A DNA stretch of 64,000 nucleotides, from the IMG/VR virus record IMGVR_UViG_3300015371_000001, positions 1 through 64,000 of that record; one strand, written 5' to 3'. Source of the stretch: a virus. The position numbers and the translations under genes are program-made. The notes beneath the pieces were generated by a model. That model saw only the letters and a list, made by a program, of their open reading frames with translations, was not told the origin of the DNA and searched no databases. Position 1 is the stretch's first letter; each line of letters starts with the position of its first letter. Shown here piece after piece: positions 47,622 through 55,161 of this stretch.

Positions 47622-47734
47622 GCAAGAGGAGCGGGTTCAATTCCCGTCCCCGGAGCAGGGTCCCCGTCCCGTGAGCAAGAACGGTGGGGGACGGTGGCTC
47701 TGCTCCGGGGTGGCTCAAGTGGCTGAGCGCTTGC
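47622..47734 (+). tRNA. Circularly permuted tRNA-like gene 2, possibly Leu (TAA)
   Basis: 3' half: anticodon strand GCAAG (47622-47626), variable AGGA, T-arm GCGGG-TTCAATT-CCCGT (47631-47647), acceptor CCCCGGA (47648-47654). Spacer of 49 containing a hairpin. 5' half: acceptor TCCGGGG (47704-47710), TG, D-arm GCTC..GAGC (47713-47728), anticodon strand CTTGC (47730-47734). All stems are perfect: 7, 4, 5 and 5 bp (one G-T in the T-stem). Joining TT (after CTTGC) to TAAAA (before GCAAG) would give loop TTTAAAA, anticodon TAA. Confidence 0.75.
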
Positions 47735-47829
47735 TTACGTCATAGTTCTTTCGGTGCCCAACTGTGTCGGTTCTCCAGGATCGCGGATACGACTACAGAC
47801 CTGACTTTTGAATCAGACCTCTGATCGTT

Positions 47830-47870
47830 GGGGGTGGCCCACAAGGCAAGGTGGGTCACCCCCGCTTTTT
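47830..47870 (+). terminator. Strong intrinsic terminator after the permuted tRNAs
   Basis: 13-bp stem (47830-47842 with 47851-47863, one G-T), loop AAGGCAAG, then GCTTTTT. Confidence 0.9.
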
Positions 47871-47876
47871 ATGCTT

Positions 47877-47910
47877 TAGACTGTTGACGACCGGCAACTA
47901 GGAGGCATGG
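47877..47910 (+). promoter_or_regulatory. TAGACT promoter with TTGACG-acc-GGCAAC box and AGGAGGCA leader
   Basis: -10 TAGACT (47877-47882) just after the terminator; no -35 is visible at the right distance. A TTGACG..GGCAAC box (47884-47898) lies downstream of the -10, where it cannot be a -35 and may instead be an operator. Confidence 0.5.
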
Positions 47911-47911
47911 C

Positions 47912-48436
47912 ATGACCGACTTCGTGGACCTCGATGAGGTAGAACCACTTCCACCGCTCTTTCAGGAGCAGATGGAGAAGGCGGAGAATGTTCACTTCAT
48001 GCTCGCCCCGCAGAATCCCAGCGAGGCAGACCTGGAGGCGTACGCCGACGGCCTGGACGCGGCAGCGGACGTGATCGACTCCAAGGGTTGGTGCCAGAAC
48101 ACCTTCATCGGGCAGGACGGTACGGTCTGTGCCGAGCAGGCGATGTGGGTGGGCTACGGCCTGAAGGGTATGTGCGGGCAGGAAGCGAAGCCCACCGATG
48201 GCCTACCGTTGGCTCAATTCAACAAGGCGCTCGCCATGCTCGCGCTGATCGTCAAGGCGCATGGTGCTCGTACCGGTGCGTCGGTGGCTGGCTGGAACGA
48301 TGAGGACGCCACCACGAAGGAGCAGGTGGTCGACACCCTGCGCTTCGTGGCCAAGGAGTTCCGCATGGGCAAGGCGTACTTCGAAATTAATCTGCCGTGG
48401 GGGGTTGACGGTCGGCAACCAGATGCCGTAGAGTAG
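47912..48436 (+). CDS. DUF6197-like protein, 174 aa
   Basis: AADVIDSKGWCQNTFIGQDG then VCAEQAMW is the pattern of the actinobacterial DUF6197 family. The C-terminal WNDEDATTKEQVVDTLRFVAKEF recurs in the gene at 57718 (WNDEQAKDKRTVQRALRRCA), so the window holds two members. Function unknown. Its last 32 bases contain the promoter of the following ncRNA. Confidence 0.75.
   Translation: MTDFVDLDEVEPLPPLFQEQMEKAENVHFMLAPQNPSEADLEAYADGLDAAADVIDSKGWCQNTFIGQDGTVCAEQAMWVGYGLKGMCGQEAKPTDGLPLAQFNKALAMLALIVKAHGARTGASVAGWNDEDATTKEQVVDTLRFVAKEFRMGKAYFEINLPWGVDGRQPDAVE
48405..48434 (+). promoter_or_regulatory. Promoter, TTGACG-gtc-GGCAAC-N9-TAGAGT
   Basis: TTGACG (48405-48410), 18-bp spacer beginning gtcGGCAAC, -10 TAGAGT (48429-48434). 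Best promoter in the region, reading into a 540-base non-coding stretch. Confidence 0.7.
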
Positions 48437-48441
48437 TAGTC

Positions 48442-48980
48442 AAGTGAAGGGGCTCCGAAACCGGTATGCCGGGGGAGTCAAGCCACACCTCGCGGGAGCT
48501 ACGGTGTAACGCGAGGCGAGGACTGCGGCGATAATCCGCGCTCGTGACGGATGGCGGTCAGGTCCCTACGGGGACTGCTCCAACTGGAGACCCCTTCGCG
48601 AACACCCCCTGTGGGCGACTGTTGACCGATGCCTAAGGGCGATCCGGCAGTTCACCGGAAACGCCACGAGTACGGCTGATGAACACGGCGGCTACGCGGC
48701 AGGGGGAGCCAGGGAATCTCGTGAACGGGTAGAGCCGCCGAGTAGGGTTCGAGTCCCGTCCCCAGCGTGTCAGGCGCTCGTCAGAACGGCGGTGAAACCC
48801 CGTGCGGAACACGGAGCGCTGTGGAACCGGGAGACCTCGTCAAGATTGCGATGGCGACGAGACAGCCCGAGGTGGGCCTGATCAGCCGCCCTGGTTCCGG
48901 GCACCGGCAACCATCTCCTTTCGGGCAGAACCCCGAGGTGAGTAGGGAGTAGCTACCCGAAAGCCTCGGGGTTCTTGCTG
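48442..48980 (+). ncRNA. Candidate large structured RNA, about 540 nt
   Basis: Own promoter and terminator, no CDS. Helices visible: CTCGCG..CGCGAG, GCGG-cgataat-CCGC, GTCCC-tacg-GGGAC (UNCG-type loop), GGCGGCT..AGCCGCC enclosing ~45 bases, CCGTG-cggaa-CACGG, CTCGTC..GACGAG. A T-loop motif GGGTTCGAGTCCC lies near 48750 but the surrounding acceptor pairing of a tRNA or tmRNA is missing, and no tag reading frame is seen. Candidate for a new or GOLLD/ROOL-like ornate phage RNA. Confidence 0.6.
48928..48976 (+). terminator. Terminator of the 48.4 kb RNA
   Basis: 11-bp stem GAACCCCGAGG (48928-48938) / CCTCGGGGTTC (48964-48974) with an inner GTAG/CTAC hairpin, followed by TTG. Weak T-run. Confidence 0.65.
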
Positions 48981-49012
48981 TACGGAACTGCTAGAACTGA
49001 GTAGAAGGCAGC

Positions 49013-49867
49013 ATGGTGGCATCGGTGTTGATGGGTGTCGGAGTCACGCTCTTGGCGCTCGCCTTCGCACTTGGTTTTCGGCTGCTTCGGATGCGAAACG
49101 AGCTACGCGCCGAGATGAAGGCGAAGGGGTTGCTCGACACCGTCTCCGAGGACGAGATCATGAACACCCACGCTGACTTCGAGAGCAAGACGCTCAGCTT
49201 CGATGCGATGCTCCACAGGACGGCGTTCTTGGAGGGCGAGATCCACGGCAAGGTGCAGCAGTTGGAGTTGGCGCAGCACCTCATCGATTGTCCTAACGCC
49301 AGCAAGCTGCGGCGGCACGCGCTCACCAAGAAGTGGATTCCTGAGCTAGAGTCAGCGGCCAAGCTCAAGCCCAAGCATCCGGGCGCGATGACGGTCGATC
49401 CACCTCAAGCGCGAGCGCGATGGGAGCAGGCTGCCTGGAACGTGTTCCATCTGCCACCCCAGGAGTTCAAGGGGTTGAGCACCGACCAGTTGGAGATGAA
49501 GGTTCGAGGCGCTGGTCTCCGGTGCGATGAGTGCCGCGTTTGGCGTGCGCGTAAGGACATCGTCAGCGACCAGTACGAAAACAGCTTCGGTGATGGGGGC
49601 CGTACTACGTTCTGGTATCGCCGCTGTAAGGACGCCTGCGACCTGAAGCACGTGGAGGCGACTCAACGCGCTGTGCTCAAGACGGCATCGACGCCGCCGA
49701 CGGTCGTGCTCGGGCCAGACGAGGCGATTATCACAGAGGACCGTGCTCCGTTGATCGAGTGGTACTGGAAGTCCAAGGCGACCCATGAACGTGTCATGAA
49801 CATGGGCCATACAGCCAAGTGTGGGTGTCGTGGTTGCAAGCAGAAGCGGGCCGAGGGCTACCGATGA
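49013..49867 (+). CDS. Membrane-anchored protein with zinc-finger cysteines, 284 aa
   Basis: ATG preceded by AAGGCAGC. One N-terminal transmembrane segment (VLMGVGVTLLALAFALGF), then a helical cytoplasmic part. LRCDECRVW..RRCKDAC (~165-205) and CGCRGC near the C-terminus are likely metal sites. Function unknown. Confidence 0.7.
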   Translation: MVASVLMGVGVTLLALAFALGFRLLRMRNELRAEMKAKGLLDTVSEDEIMNTHADFESKTLSFDAMLHRTAFLEGEIHGKVQQLELAQHLIDCPNASKLRRHALTKKWIPELESAAKLKPKHPGAMTVDPPQARARWEQAAWNVFHLPPQEFKGLSTDQLEMKVRGAGLRCDECRVWRARKDIVSDQYENSFGDGGRTTFWYRRCKDACDLKHVEATQRAVLKTASTPPTVVLGPDEAIITEDRAPLIEWYWKSKATHERVMNMGHTAKCGCRGCKQKRAEGYR

Positions 49868-49881
49868 TCGACTTGGTTGGA

Positions 49882-49906
49882 TAGACTGACTACGACCATA
49901 GGAGGC
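49882..49906 (+). promoter_or_regulatory. TAGACT promoter with AGGAGGCAGC leader
   Basis: TAGACT at 49882-49887 with no clear -35, followed by the shared ribosome-site leader directly before ATG 49910. Confidence 0.45.
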
Positions 49907-49909
49907 AGC

Positions 49910-50512
49910 ATGGAGGGACGGCCCGTGGGTCCGAACTACACCCACGAAACGATCCGTTGGATTCGAGAGAACGGCGGTAAGGCCAACTTCCTGGACGGCG
50001 GAGCCATCATGCTTGGTCCTGACGGTAGGACGGCCAAGCCGGGTGACACCATCGTCCATCTCGATGACGGCAACTTCACCATCTGGGAGAGCGGAGTACG
50101 TGATGCCGAGGGGGTATCAGAGCAAGAAGGACCGGGGTCGGGACACGAGGACGCCGGAGGGCCAGAAGATCGAGAGTCGGTACAAGGACTCGAACAAGGC
50201 GGTGCGGAACGCGAGGCGCGCTCAGCGCCGCGCAACGAAGGCGAGTCAGCCGAAGGCGAAGAAGGGTTGGTTCAGCTAGAAGCCAACCTGATCTGCCGTG
50301 CGGTCATGCCGGACGGCGATGCTGGCTGTGGTCGAGTGCCCGACGAGATCTCTGAGTACCAGCCGGAGTCGACCGGTGAACTGCTCTCGCCACGGGCGTA
50401 CGTGATGCGTGAGGAGGGCACCCTGAATCGGCAGAACGGGCACTTCCTTTGCACTTCGTGTTACATCAAGGCTGGACAGCCTTCAAGCCCCTGGGGGTGG
50501 ACGGCACCATGA
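49910..50512 (+). CDS. Two-part protein with C-terminal zinc site, 200 aa
   Basis: ATG with AGGAGG 6 bases upstream. Residues 1-63 form a compact unit (ETIRWIRENGGKANFLDGGA..HLDDGNFTIW). Residues 64-122 are Glu/Gly-rich with A-ending codons, because the +1 frame there encodes another protein. Residues 123-200 (LICRAVMPDGDAGCGRV..LCTSCYIKAG) have normal codons again and two Cys pairs. A separate start (TTG ~50264) for the last part cannot be ruled out. Confidence 0.65.
   Translation: MEGRPVGPNYTHETIRWIRENGGKANFLDGGAIMLGPDGRTAKPGDTIVHLDDGNFTIWESGVRDAEGVSEQEGPGSGHEDAGGPEDRESVQGLEQGGAEREARSAPRNEGESAEGEEGLVQLEANLICRAVMPDGDAGCGRVPDEISEYQPESTGELLSPRAYVMREEGTLNRQNGHFLCTSCYIKAGQPSSPWGWTAP
50103..50279 (+). 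CDS. Nested +1-frame basic protein, 58 aa
   Basis: ATG reading MPRGYQSKKDRGRDTRTPEG and on to KAKKGWFS. Strongly basic, with G/C-ending codons throughout, better than the longer frame over the same bases. Likely nucleic-acid binding. No strong ribosome site (GGAG 11 bases upstream). Confidence 0.6.
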   Translation: MPRGYQSKKDRGRDTRTPEGQKIESRYKDSNKAVRNARRAQRRATKASQPKAKKGWFS

Positions 50513-50898
50513 GCAACAAGGACGAGACGATCCGCAACTCGGGTCTGACGTGGTCATGGCGAATCGCATGGTTCTTGGTGACGGCGAGTGTCGTGTGCTT
50601 CATCTCGTGGGTGTCGCTTTGCACCTACACCAACATCCCGTACCCCAATTCGTACGGCGACGGACGTGGTTGGGGCGACATGGTCGGCCTCTACGTCGTG
50701 GTCAACATCATCTTGGTGATCGCCACCGTGCTCGCCTTCATCTGGCACTACGAGCTACGGACCGATGCTGCGGCTCAGGCCGAGAAGATCGTGGAGAAGG
50801 CAGCCAAGGCTGTGCTGACCGACGAGGAGTGGAACCGGGTTCGGAAGCGCGAGCGCGAGATGAAGCGCGAGGCGGACCGTAACCGGTACGGCTACTGA
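50509..50898 (+). CDS. Two-span membrane protein with coiled-coil tail, 129 aa
   Basis: ATGA overlap. Transmembrane segments WRIAWFLVTASVVCFISWV and VGLYVVVNIILVIATVLAFIW, then a charged helical tail (VRKREREMKREADRNR). A lysis or membrane-remodelling role is possible, as the endolysin lies 2 kb downstream. Confidence 0.65.
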   Translation: MSNKDETIRNSGLTWSWRIAWFLVTASVVCFISWVSLCTYTNIPYPNSYGDGRGWGDMVGLYVVVNIILVIATVLAFIWHYELRTDAAAQAEKIVEKAAKAVLTDEEWNRVRKREREMKREADRNRYGY

Positions 50899-51101
50899 TG
50901 GGCGTGAAGTGGCGGGCGTTCGTCCGAGGTATCGCCTCCATCGGTGAGGGTTGGGCGACCATGAATCCGTTCCCTGGTCCTCGTAAGCACGAGTCGACCT
51001 TCGAGAAGGATCTGGCGAAGTCCATCGAGCAGATGAAGCGTGGTGAGGGGACTGTTCGAATCCCCAAGCAGCGAGACGGGAGCCACGACGATGCACCATG
51101 A
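50898..51101 (+). CDS. Hypothetical protein, 67 aa
   Basis: TGATG overlap with the membrane gene. Charged C-terminal half (EKDLAKSIEQMKRGEG). No family recognised. Confidence 0.6.
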   Translation: MGVKWRAFVRGIASIGEGWATMNPFPGPRKHESTFEKDLAKSIEQMKRGEGTVRIPKQRDGSHDDAP

Positions 51102-51369
51102 GGAGGCGAGCCGGAAGGACGCCGAGATCGCCAAGGCGCAGCAACAGCGTGACAACTTGGCCAAGGAGCTATTCCTGGTCGAGTCCATCTTGGCGTCGGC
51201 GCTCGACTACCCCTGGGACATCGAGTACGGCTGGGCGACCGGTGACCACACCACGGTGACCTTGGCGATGACCGTACACCGCAAGCTGCGGCCCGACCAC
51301 GATCTCGAAGTGGTTGAGGATGACACCGACAAGGTCGCGTACGCCACGGAGAAGGTGCCGCCACGATGA
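51091..51369 (+). CDS. Hypothetical protein, 92 aa
   Basis: ATG at 51091 with GGGAG 9 bases upstream. N-terminal coiled helix (KDAEIAKAQQQRDNLAKELF), then beta-like strands. No family recognised. Confidence 0.65.
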   Translation: MHHEEASRKDAEIAKAQQQRDNLAKELFLVESILASALDYPWDIEYGWATGDHTTVTLAMTVHRKLRPDHDLEVVEDDTDKVAYATEKVPPR

Positions 51370-51533
51370 GGTTCGCCAATGTGGTGGCCTGCTTCGTTGG
51401 TCGGCCACGGTGTTATCGGCAGAGGGAGGATGGCATCGACTTCGCGATGTGTCGTTATTGTCACCGTCAGGCCGAAGTTCACGATTTCGGTGGACCTCGA
51501 CCTCGACCGCGCATGGTGGGTGAAGGACCATGA
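51366..51533 (+). CDS. Small Cys/His protein, 55 aa
   Basis: ATGA overlaps at both ends. CFVGRPRCY and CRYCHRQAEVH provide a possible zinc site. Pro/Arg-rich C-terminus. Confidence 0.55.
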   Translation: MRFANVVACFVGRPRCYRQREDGIDFAMCRYCHRQAEVHDFGGPRPRPRMVGEGP

Positions 51534-51817
51534 TCCTCATTGCCTTGGTGTTGGCCGTCTCCAACTTGGCGCTGATCTTCGTGGTGATGATCCAACGCAT
51601 CGCGATCCGTGATCTTGGTGATCGAGTTCACTCGCTGGAGAACACCGCAGTCGGCAGTGATGGGTTGACTGGCTTCGAGCGGCAGTTGATCGCGGAGAAG
51701 TGGTGGAACGACCAGCAGGAGGGCGCTGACGCCATTGTGAGCGCCGCTGAGGCGTACCGCAGGGCTAACAAGCGCCACATCATCCCAGACGGTCAGGAGG
51801 ACGGTGAGCCGGGATGA
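51530..51817 (+). CDS. Membrane-anchored helical protein, 95 aa
   Basis: ATGA overlap. N-terminal membrane anchor (LIALVLAVSNLALIFVVMI), then a short coiled coil and an acidic tail. No family recognised. Confidence 0.65.
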   Translation: MILIALVLAVSNLALIFVVMIQRIAIRDLGDRVHSLENTAVGSDGLTGFERQLIAEKWWNDQQEGADAIVSAAEAYRRANKRHIIPDGQEDGEPG

Positions 51818-52167
51818 CGGCCCATCGAACGACCGAGTACTTGGTCGTTCCGACTGGCTTCGAGACGGCCACGGCTCCGGAGAAGATGGCCTGGGGCTTG
51901 GACTGGACTTGGACCGTGGCCTGGCGTGGGACCGACACGGACTTCTGGCACGGCTGGGCGATCTGTCACGGTGGCCGGTGCATGAACCACGACGGCGAGT
52001 GGGAGCACGAGCCTTCGCCGTCGAATCGAGATCATGATTTCCTGGCTCGATGCCGGTGGGTCTACCCGAGCGAGGCATTGAGTTTCGCCCACCATCGAAT
52101 CGACTACTTCAAGGTCAACGGCAGGACGTTCGCTGAGGTGCTTGGTCGTGACGATTACCGAGACTGA
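51814..52167 (+). CDS. Hypothetical protein, 117 aa
   Basis: ATGA overlap. Rich in Trp and His (WGLDWTWTVAWRGTD, FWHGWAICHGGRC). Two isolated cysteines. No family recognised. Confidence 0.65.
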   Translation: MTAHRTTEYLVVPTGFETATAPEKMAWGLDWTWTVAWRGTDTDFWHGWAICHGGRCMNHDGEWEHEPSPSNRDHDFLARCRWVYPSEALSFAHHRIDYFKVNGRTFAEVLGRDDYRD

Positions 52168-52423
52168 GATCGATCCGCTACTTGACTTCGATCCAGGGAT
52201 TCCGTGCAGGGGCGCGTTGCACATGCGCGGCATCGAATGTGGTGCCGAGGCCGAATGGATTCTCTACCTCGCGGAGTGCTGCGTCCGACGTGTGTGCATG
52301 GCGTTGATGTTCTGCTCGCCGTGCAAGGACAAGTGGCTGGACGGCAAGGTCGGCAAGTGCTTCTGGTGTGGCTTCGAGTGGCGACCGCGCCGTCATGCTG
52401 TCACGAGGATCGAACCTCTGTGA
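52148..52423 (+). CDS. Cysteine-rich zinc-binding protein, 91 aa
   Basis: GTG at 52148 (a TTG at 52142 is also open). Nine cysteines, including CCVRRVC, CSPC and CFWC, typical of a treble-clef or RING-like double zinc site. GTGA overlap with the next gene. Confidence 0.65.
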   Translation: MTITETEIDPLLDFDPGIPCRGALHMRGIECGAEAEWILYLAECCVRRVCMALMFCSPCKDKWLDGKVGKCFWCGFEWRPRRHAVTRIEPL

Positions 52424-52614
52424 CCATCCCTGAGCCGGACTTCATGTTCCTGACGCAGTACGGGCGTCGGCGACACGCTCGGAACTTCGGCAATCGCAGC
52501 ATCACGGTCTGCGGTAAGGAGATCGATTACGCCGCCACGACTGAGGGCCGCGAGATCGTCTACACCTTGAAGCCCTGTGGTAGGTGCATCTCCTACCGTT
52601 CGAGGACTCGATGA
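52420..52614 (+). CDS. Small protein with CGK and CGRC, 64 aa
   Basis: GTGA overlap. Basic middle (QYGRRRHARNFGNR), one Cys pair at the end. No family recognised. Confidence 0.55.
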   Translation: MTIPEPDFMFLTQYGRRRHARNFGNRSITVCGKEIDYAATTEGREIVYTLKPCGRCISYRSRTR

Positions 52615-52823
52615 TCGACTACGGGATGACCCAAGAGCCGTGGTGGCCAAAGTGCGGGCAGGAGATGTATTCCGACGGACCGGTCTGCACTCGACCGATG
52701 GGGCACCTCGCCATTGGTGATTCTGCTCGACCACGAGAAGGTCATCCGTGGTCGTATCACCGTGATGATGCCAAGCGTCGATTCTGGCGCTGGGAGCGTT
52801 GGCCGGGAGGCTGTAATCGCTGA
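52611..52823 (+). CDS. Small Trp/Cys-rich protein, 70 aa
   Basis: ATGA overlap. WWPKCGQEMYSDGPVCTRPMGH resembles the short CxxxM..C..H actinophage zinc motif. Basic C-terminus (DDAKRRFWRWERW). Confidence 0.55.
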   Translation: MIDYGMTQEPWWPKCGQEMYSDGPVCTRPMGHLAIGDSARPREGHPWSYHRDDAKRRFWRWERWPGGCNR

Positions 52824-52855
52824 GGATGGGTTGACGTTCGTCCGCTAATCATTAG

Positions 52856-53776
52856 GTGACGACGTTCGGGATCGACGTATCCCACCATCAACCAGATTTC
52901 AACTTCGACGCAGCCGCCGCCGAGGGCATCAAGTTCTGTTACTGCAAGGTCTCCGAGGGCCGTGAAGTACGCGACGAGCGATGGCCGGAGTACCGGGAGC
53001 ACGCGCTCAGCGCTGGGCTCTATGTGGCTGGATACCACTTTTTGCGCTCCGACTCCCCACCGGAGGATCAGGCGCGTAACGCCATCGGTTGGCTGGGCAA
53101 GCACACTCCTCTGATTCTCGATGTCGAGGAGGACAAGAGCCCCAAGAGTCAGCCGACGCTGAAGCACGTCCAGGAGTTCATCTCAGCGGCCAAGGAATTG
53201 GACGCCGAGGTGTCGATGGTCTACCTCCCGTTCTGGTACTGGAAGTGGATCGACCAGAACCACAAGGACTCCGACCTCAAGCCACTGCCGCCGATTATCT
53301 CCTCGGACTATGGCGTCGACACCGTCGGTCCGTACCGGGAGATCTACCCAGGCGACGACTCCACGCGATGGAAGGCGTACGGCGGCGTGACGCCGACGAT
53401 CCTCCAGTACGGATCTCGCGCTTCGGTGGCTAGCCAGCGAGTCGACGTGAACGCCTTCCGAGGGCCAGCGGCCAAGCTCGCGAAGTGGTTCCGTAGCCCT
53501 CCGGGCGAGTCGACCTTCAGCCTGGACGAAGTGCTAAATCCTCATGCTGACGAAGAAGATCAGGTCACCTTCCGGCAGTGCCTCCTCAGCGCGTACCGGT
53601 TGTCGGATCGCTTCGAGCGATTCGCCGAGGCGCAGCGCCGCCGCGTCGCCGCCGAAGTACGCCGCGACGAGGACAACTTGGAGGCGATCAAGGCTGAGAT
53701 CCACAAGCTCAACGGCGGCAAGAAGCTCACCAAGCAGGACGTGGTCAACGACCTCATCGACCGTCTGAAGGACTGA
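52856..53776 (+). CDS. Endolysin, GH25-type lysozyme, 306 aa
   Basis: FGIDVSHHQ at the start and PLILDVEED (~residue 90) are the two acidic-residue motifs of glycoside hydrolase family 25 muramidases, with WKAYGG and ILQYGS strands later. The C-terminal 90 residues are helical (RRVAAEVRRDEDNLEAIKA) and may bind cell wall. Cuts the host peptidoglycan at the end of infection. GTG start with no ribosome site. Confidence 0.85.
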   Translation: MTTFGIDVSHHQPDFNFDAAAAEGIKFCYCKVSEGREVRDERWPEYREHALSAGLYVAGYHFLRSDSPPEDQARNAIGWLGKHTPLILDVEEDKSPKSQPTLKHVQEFISAAKELDAEVSMVYLPFWYWKWIDQNHKDSDLKPLPPIISSDYGVDTVGPYREIYPGDDSTRWKAYGGVTPTILQYGSRASVASQRVDVNAFRGPAAKLAKWFRSPPGESTFSLDEVLNPHADEEDQVTFRQCLLSAYRLSDRFERFAEAQRRRVAAEVRRDEDNLEAIKAEIHKLNGGKKLTKQDVVNDLIDRLKD

Positions 53777-53807
53777 GCCGAACAGCTAGTGATTCGGTAC
53801 GCGACCG

Positions 53808-53862
53808 GGTATCAAAGTGTCAGAGAGTGGGTTCGGCCTGCCCGATTCTCCGCTCCGATAAT
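53808..53862 (+). promoter_or_regulatory. Putative promoter region before the 53880 gene
   Basis: GGTATCAAAG-TGT at 53808 also occurs at 20077 before the radical-SAM gene. A GATAAT -10 lies at 53857-53862 inside a CTCCGATAAT box. Confidence 0.35.
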
Positions 53863-53879
53863 TCCTACGAGGAGGACCA

Positions 53880-54386
53880 ATGCCGAGTAAGCAGACCGCC
53901 CAGGTGGTGGACCCGACCAAGGAGAAGTCGCCCGAGCAGATTGCCCGCGAGATCGAGGCCGACAAGCTCGCCCAGAAGGCTGGTCGCGAGGAGCCCAAGA
54001 CGGAGACCTTGGAGAAGGCCGACGACGGCGAACACACCATCTTGATCCACTTCATCAAGGAGGCCGGTTTCACCGCTTTGGCTCGTGTCTGGTACCGGGC
54101 TCAGGAGATCGAGTTCTCCATCCCCGACGGCGAGAGCTACAAGGACACCTTCGACCGCAAGGGACGGTCCTGGCTGGTCTCCCAGAAGGCGACCAAGAAC
54201 GACAAGGGCGAGTGGGTCTACCCGAGCGAGGTCACCGTCCTGGACGACTACCAGCAGGCCGAGCGCTGGGGCGAGATCGTGTACCGCGAGGGACCGTGGC
54301 GCGGCAAGGGCTGGGACGAGGATCAGGCAGCGCTCAAGGAGCGCGAGCGCAACCGCGCAGCGCCGGTCCTGGACAAGCGGGTGTAG
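53880..54386 (+). CDS. Hypothetical structural-region protein, 168 aa
   Basis: ATG with GAGGAGG 6 bases upstream. Charged helical N-terminus (KEKSPEQIAREIEADKLAQK), then a beta-rich part (ILIHFIKEAGFTALARVWYR). Lies between lysis and head-tail genes. Not recognised. Confidence 0.7.
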   Translation: MPSKQTAQVVDPTKEKSPEQIAREIEADKLAQKAGREEPKTETLEKADDGEHTILIHFIKEAGFTALARVWYRAQEIEFSIPDGESYKDTFDRKGRSWLVSQKATKNDKGEWVYPSEVTVLDDYQQAERWGEIVYREGPWRGKGWDEDQAALKERERNRAAPVLDKRV

Positions 54387-54389
54387 ACC

Positions 54390-54545
54390 ATGTTCTTCGA
54401 GGTCTGGATTTCAGGTCTGGTGGCCGGAGTCCTTGGTGTGGGCATCGGCATCTCGATTCACCTGGCTCACATCAGGGCCACGGTGGAATCGATCCGTGCG
54501 CAGTTGGCGCGTGAGGAGTTCCTACGGGAGAGGGAGCGCCGTTGA
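54390..54545 (+). CDS. Small single-span membrane protein (possible holin), 51 aa
   Basis: ATG 4 bases after the previous stop. One transmembrane segment (ISGLVAGVLGVGIGISIHLA) followed by an amphipathic, very charged tail ending REERERR-like. Size and position after the endolysin would suit a holin-type protein, but nothing proves it. Confidence 0.5.
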   Translation: MFFEVWISGLVAGVLGVGIGISIHLAHIRATVESIRAQLAREEFLRERERR

Positions 54546-54617
54546 TTCGTCTGCTAGAAGCTTCCGATCCTCAGACAAGCCCTTAGTACGCGAATACGAG
54601 TCCCAAGGAGAACCAGC

Positions 54618-55157
54618 ATGGCACTCTGGAGCCCCACAGTGGACGATCTGGCTGGCTTTACCGGCGAGGTCGGGGCCTCCTACGAGCCCTTCGTCCAGCG
54701 CGCTCTGAGCGACGCTGTGCTGTTGTTCTCCTGGGCTTCCTGTATCGAAGAACTGCCTGATCAGGGCACCAACGAAGGCGACCTCATCCGTAACGGAATC
54801 CTGGCGATGGCGGACAGCCTCTACACCAGTCAGGATCAGCGCAACGTCACCTCCGGACCGTTCCAGTCCGAGACCATCGGCTCCTACAGCTACTCGCTGC
54901 GACAGGCGACGCAGGCGGTTCAAGCCTCCTCCCCTACCGGGGTGGGCTGGTTCGATATGGCCGTGGAGTTCCTAGGCGTCTGCTCCAGGACCCGCAACAC
55001 CGTGCTCGGCTCCAGCAAGATCCTGTTCGAGGACGACCTGCCGTGGCACACGCACACAGACGGCAAGATCCATCTGCTAGGACCCGCCGACTTCAAGCAA
55101 CCGTTCCCTCCGAGTTGGTGGTCCATCCCGAAGTCCTACGTGCCGGATGGGAACTAG
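54618..55157 (+). CDS. Head-tail connector/adaptor protein (gp6-like)
   Basis: 179 aa, helical N-terminus (VQRALSDAVLLFSWASCIEE), then GPFQSETIGSYSYSL, a block often seen in gp6-type adaptor proteins that extend the portal. Position before stopper and tail genes agrees. Confidence 0.65.
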   Translation: MALWSPTVDDLAGFTGEVGASYEPFVQRALSDAVLLFSWASCIEELPDQGTNEGDLIRNGILAMADSLYTSQDQRNVTSGPFQSETIGSYSYSLRQATQAVQASSPTGVGWFDMAVEFLGVCSRTRNTVLGSSKILFEDDLPWHTHTDGKIHLLGPADFKQPFPPSWWSIPKSYVPDGN

Positions 55158-55161
55158 CCCA

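Larger units (their letters stand above)
47397..47880 (+). ncRNA. Non-coding transcript carrying two permuted tRNA domains
   Basis: Starts near a TTGACG box (47397-47402) with no clear -10 and ends at a 13-bp terminator. No CDS fits. The octamer AAGTTCAT occurs at 47409, 47460 and 47570. Hairpins flank the tRNA halves: GTGGG..CCCAC at ~47584-47615 and the spacer stem GGAGCAG..CTGCTCC. Both tRNA domains open outward through their anticodon loops, so the flanking arms would project from there. Confidence 0.65.

Noticed and set aside
47397-47880. Group I intron in a tRNA with permuted intron-exon order
   Set aside because: No P/Q/R/S core elements or terminal G recognised, so I do not claim a self-splicing intron, only permutation.
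48442-48775. tmRNA, because of GGGGCT near the 5' end and a T-arm-like GGGTTCGAGTCCC
   Set aside because: The D-loop GGTTTCGAC consensus, the tag reading frame and the acceptor pairing (GGGGCT with AGCCCC) are all missing.
52831-52858. TTGACG promoter for the endolysin
   Set aside because: The matching -10 would overlap the GTG start, so transcription would begin inside the gene.
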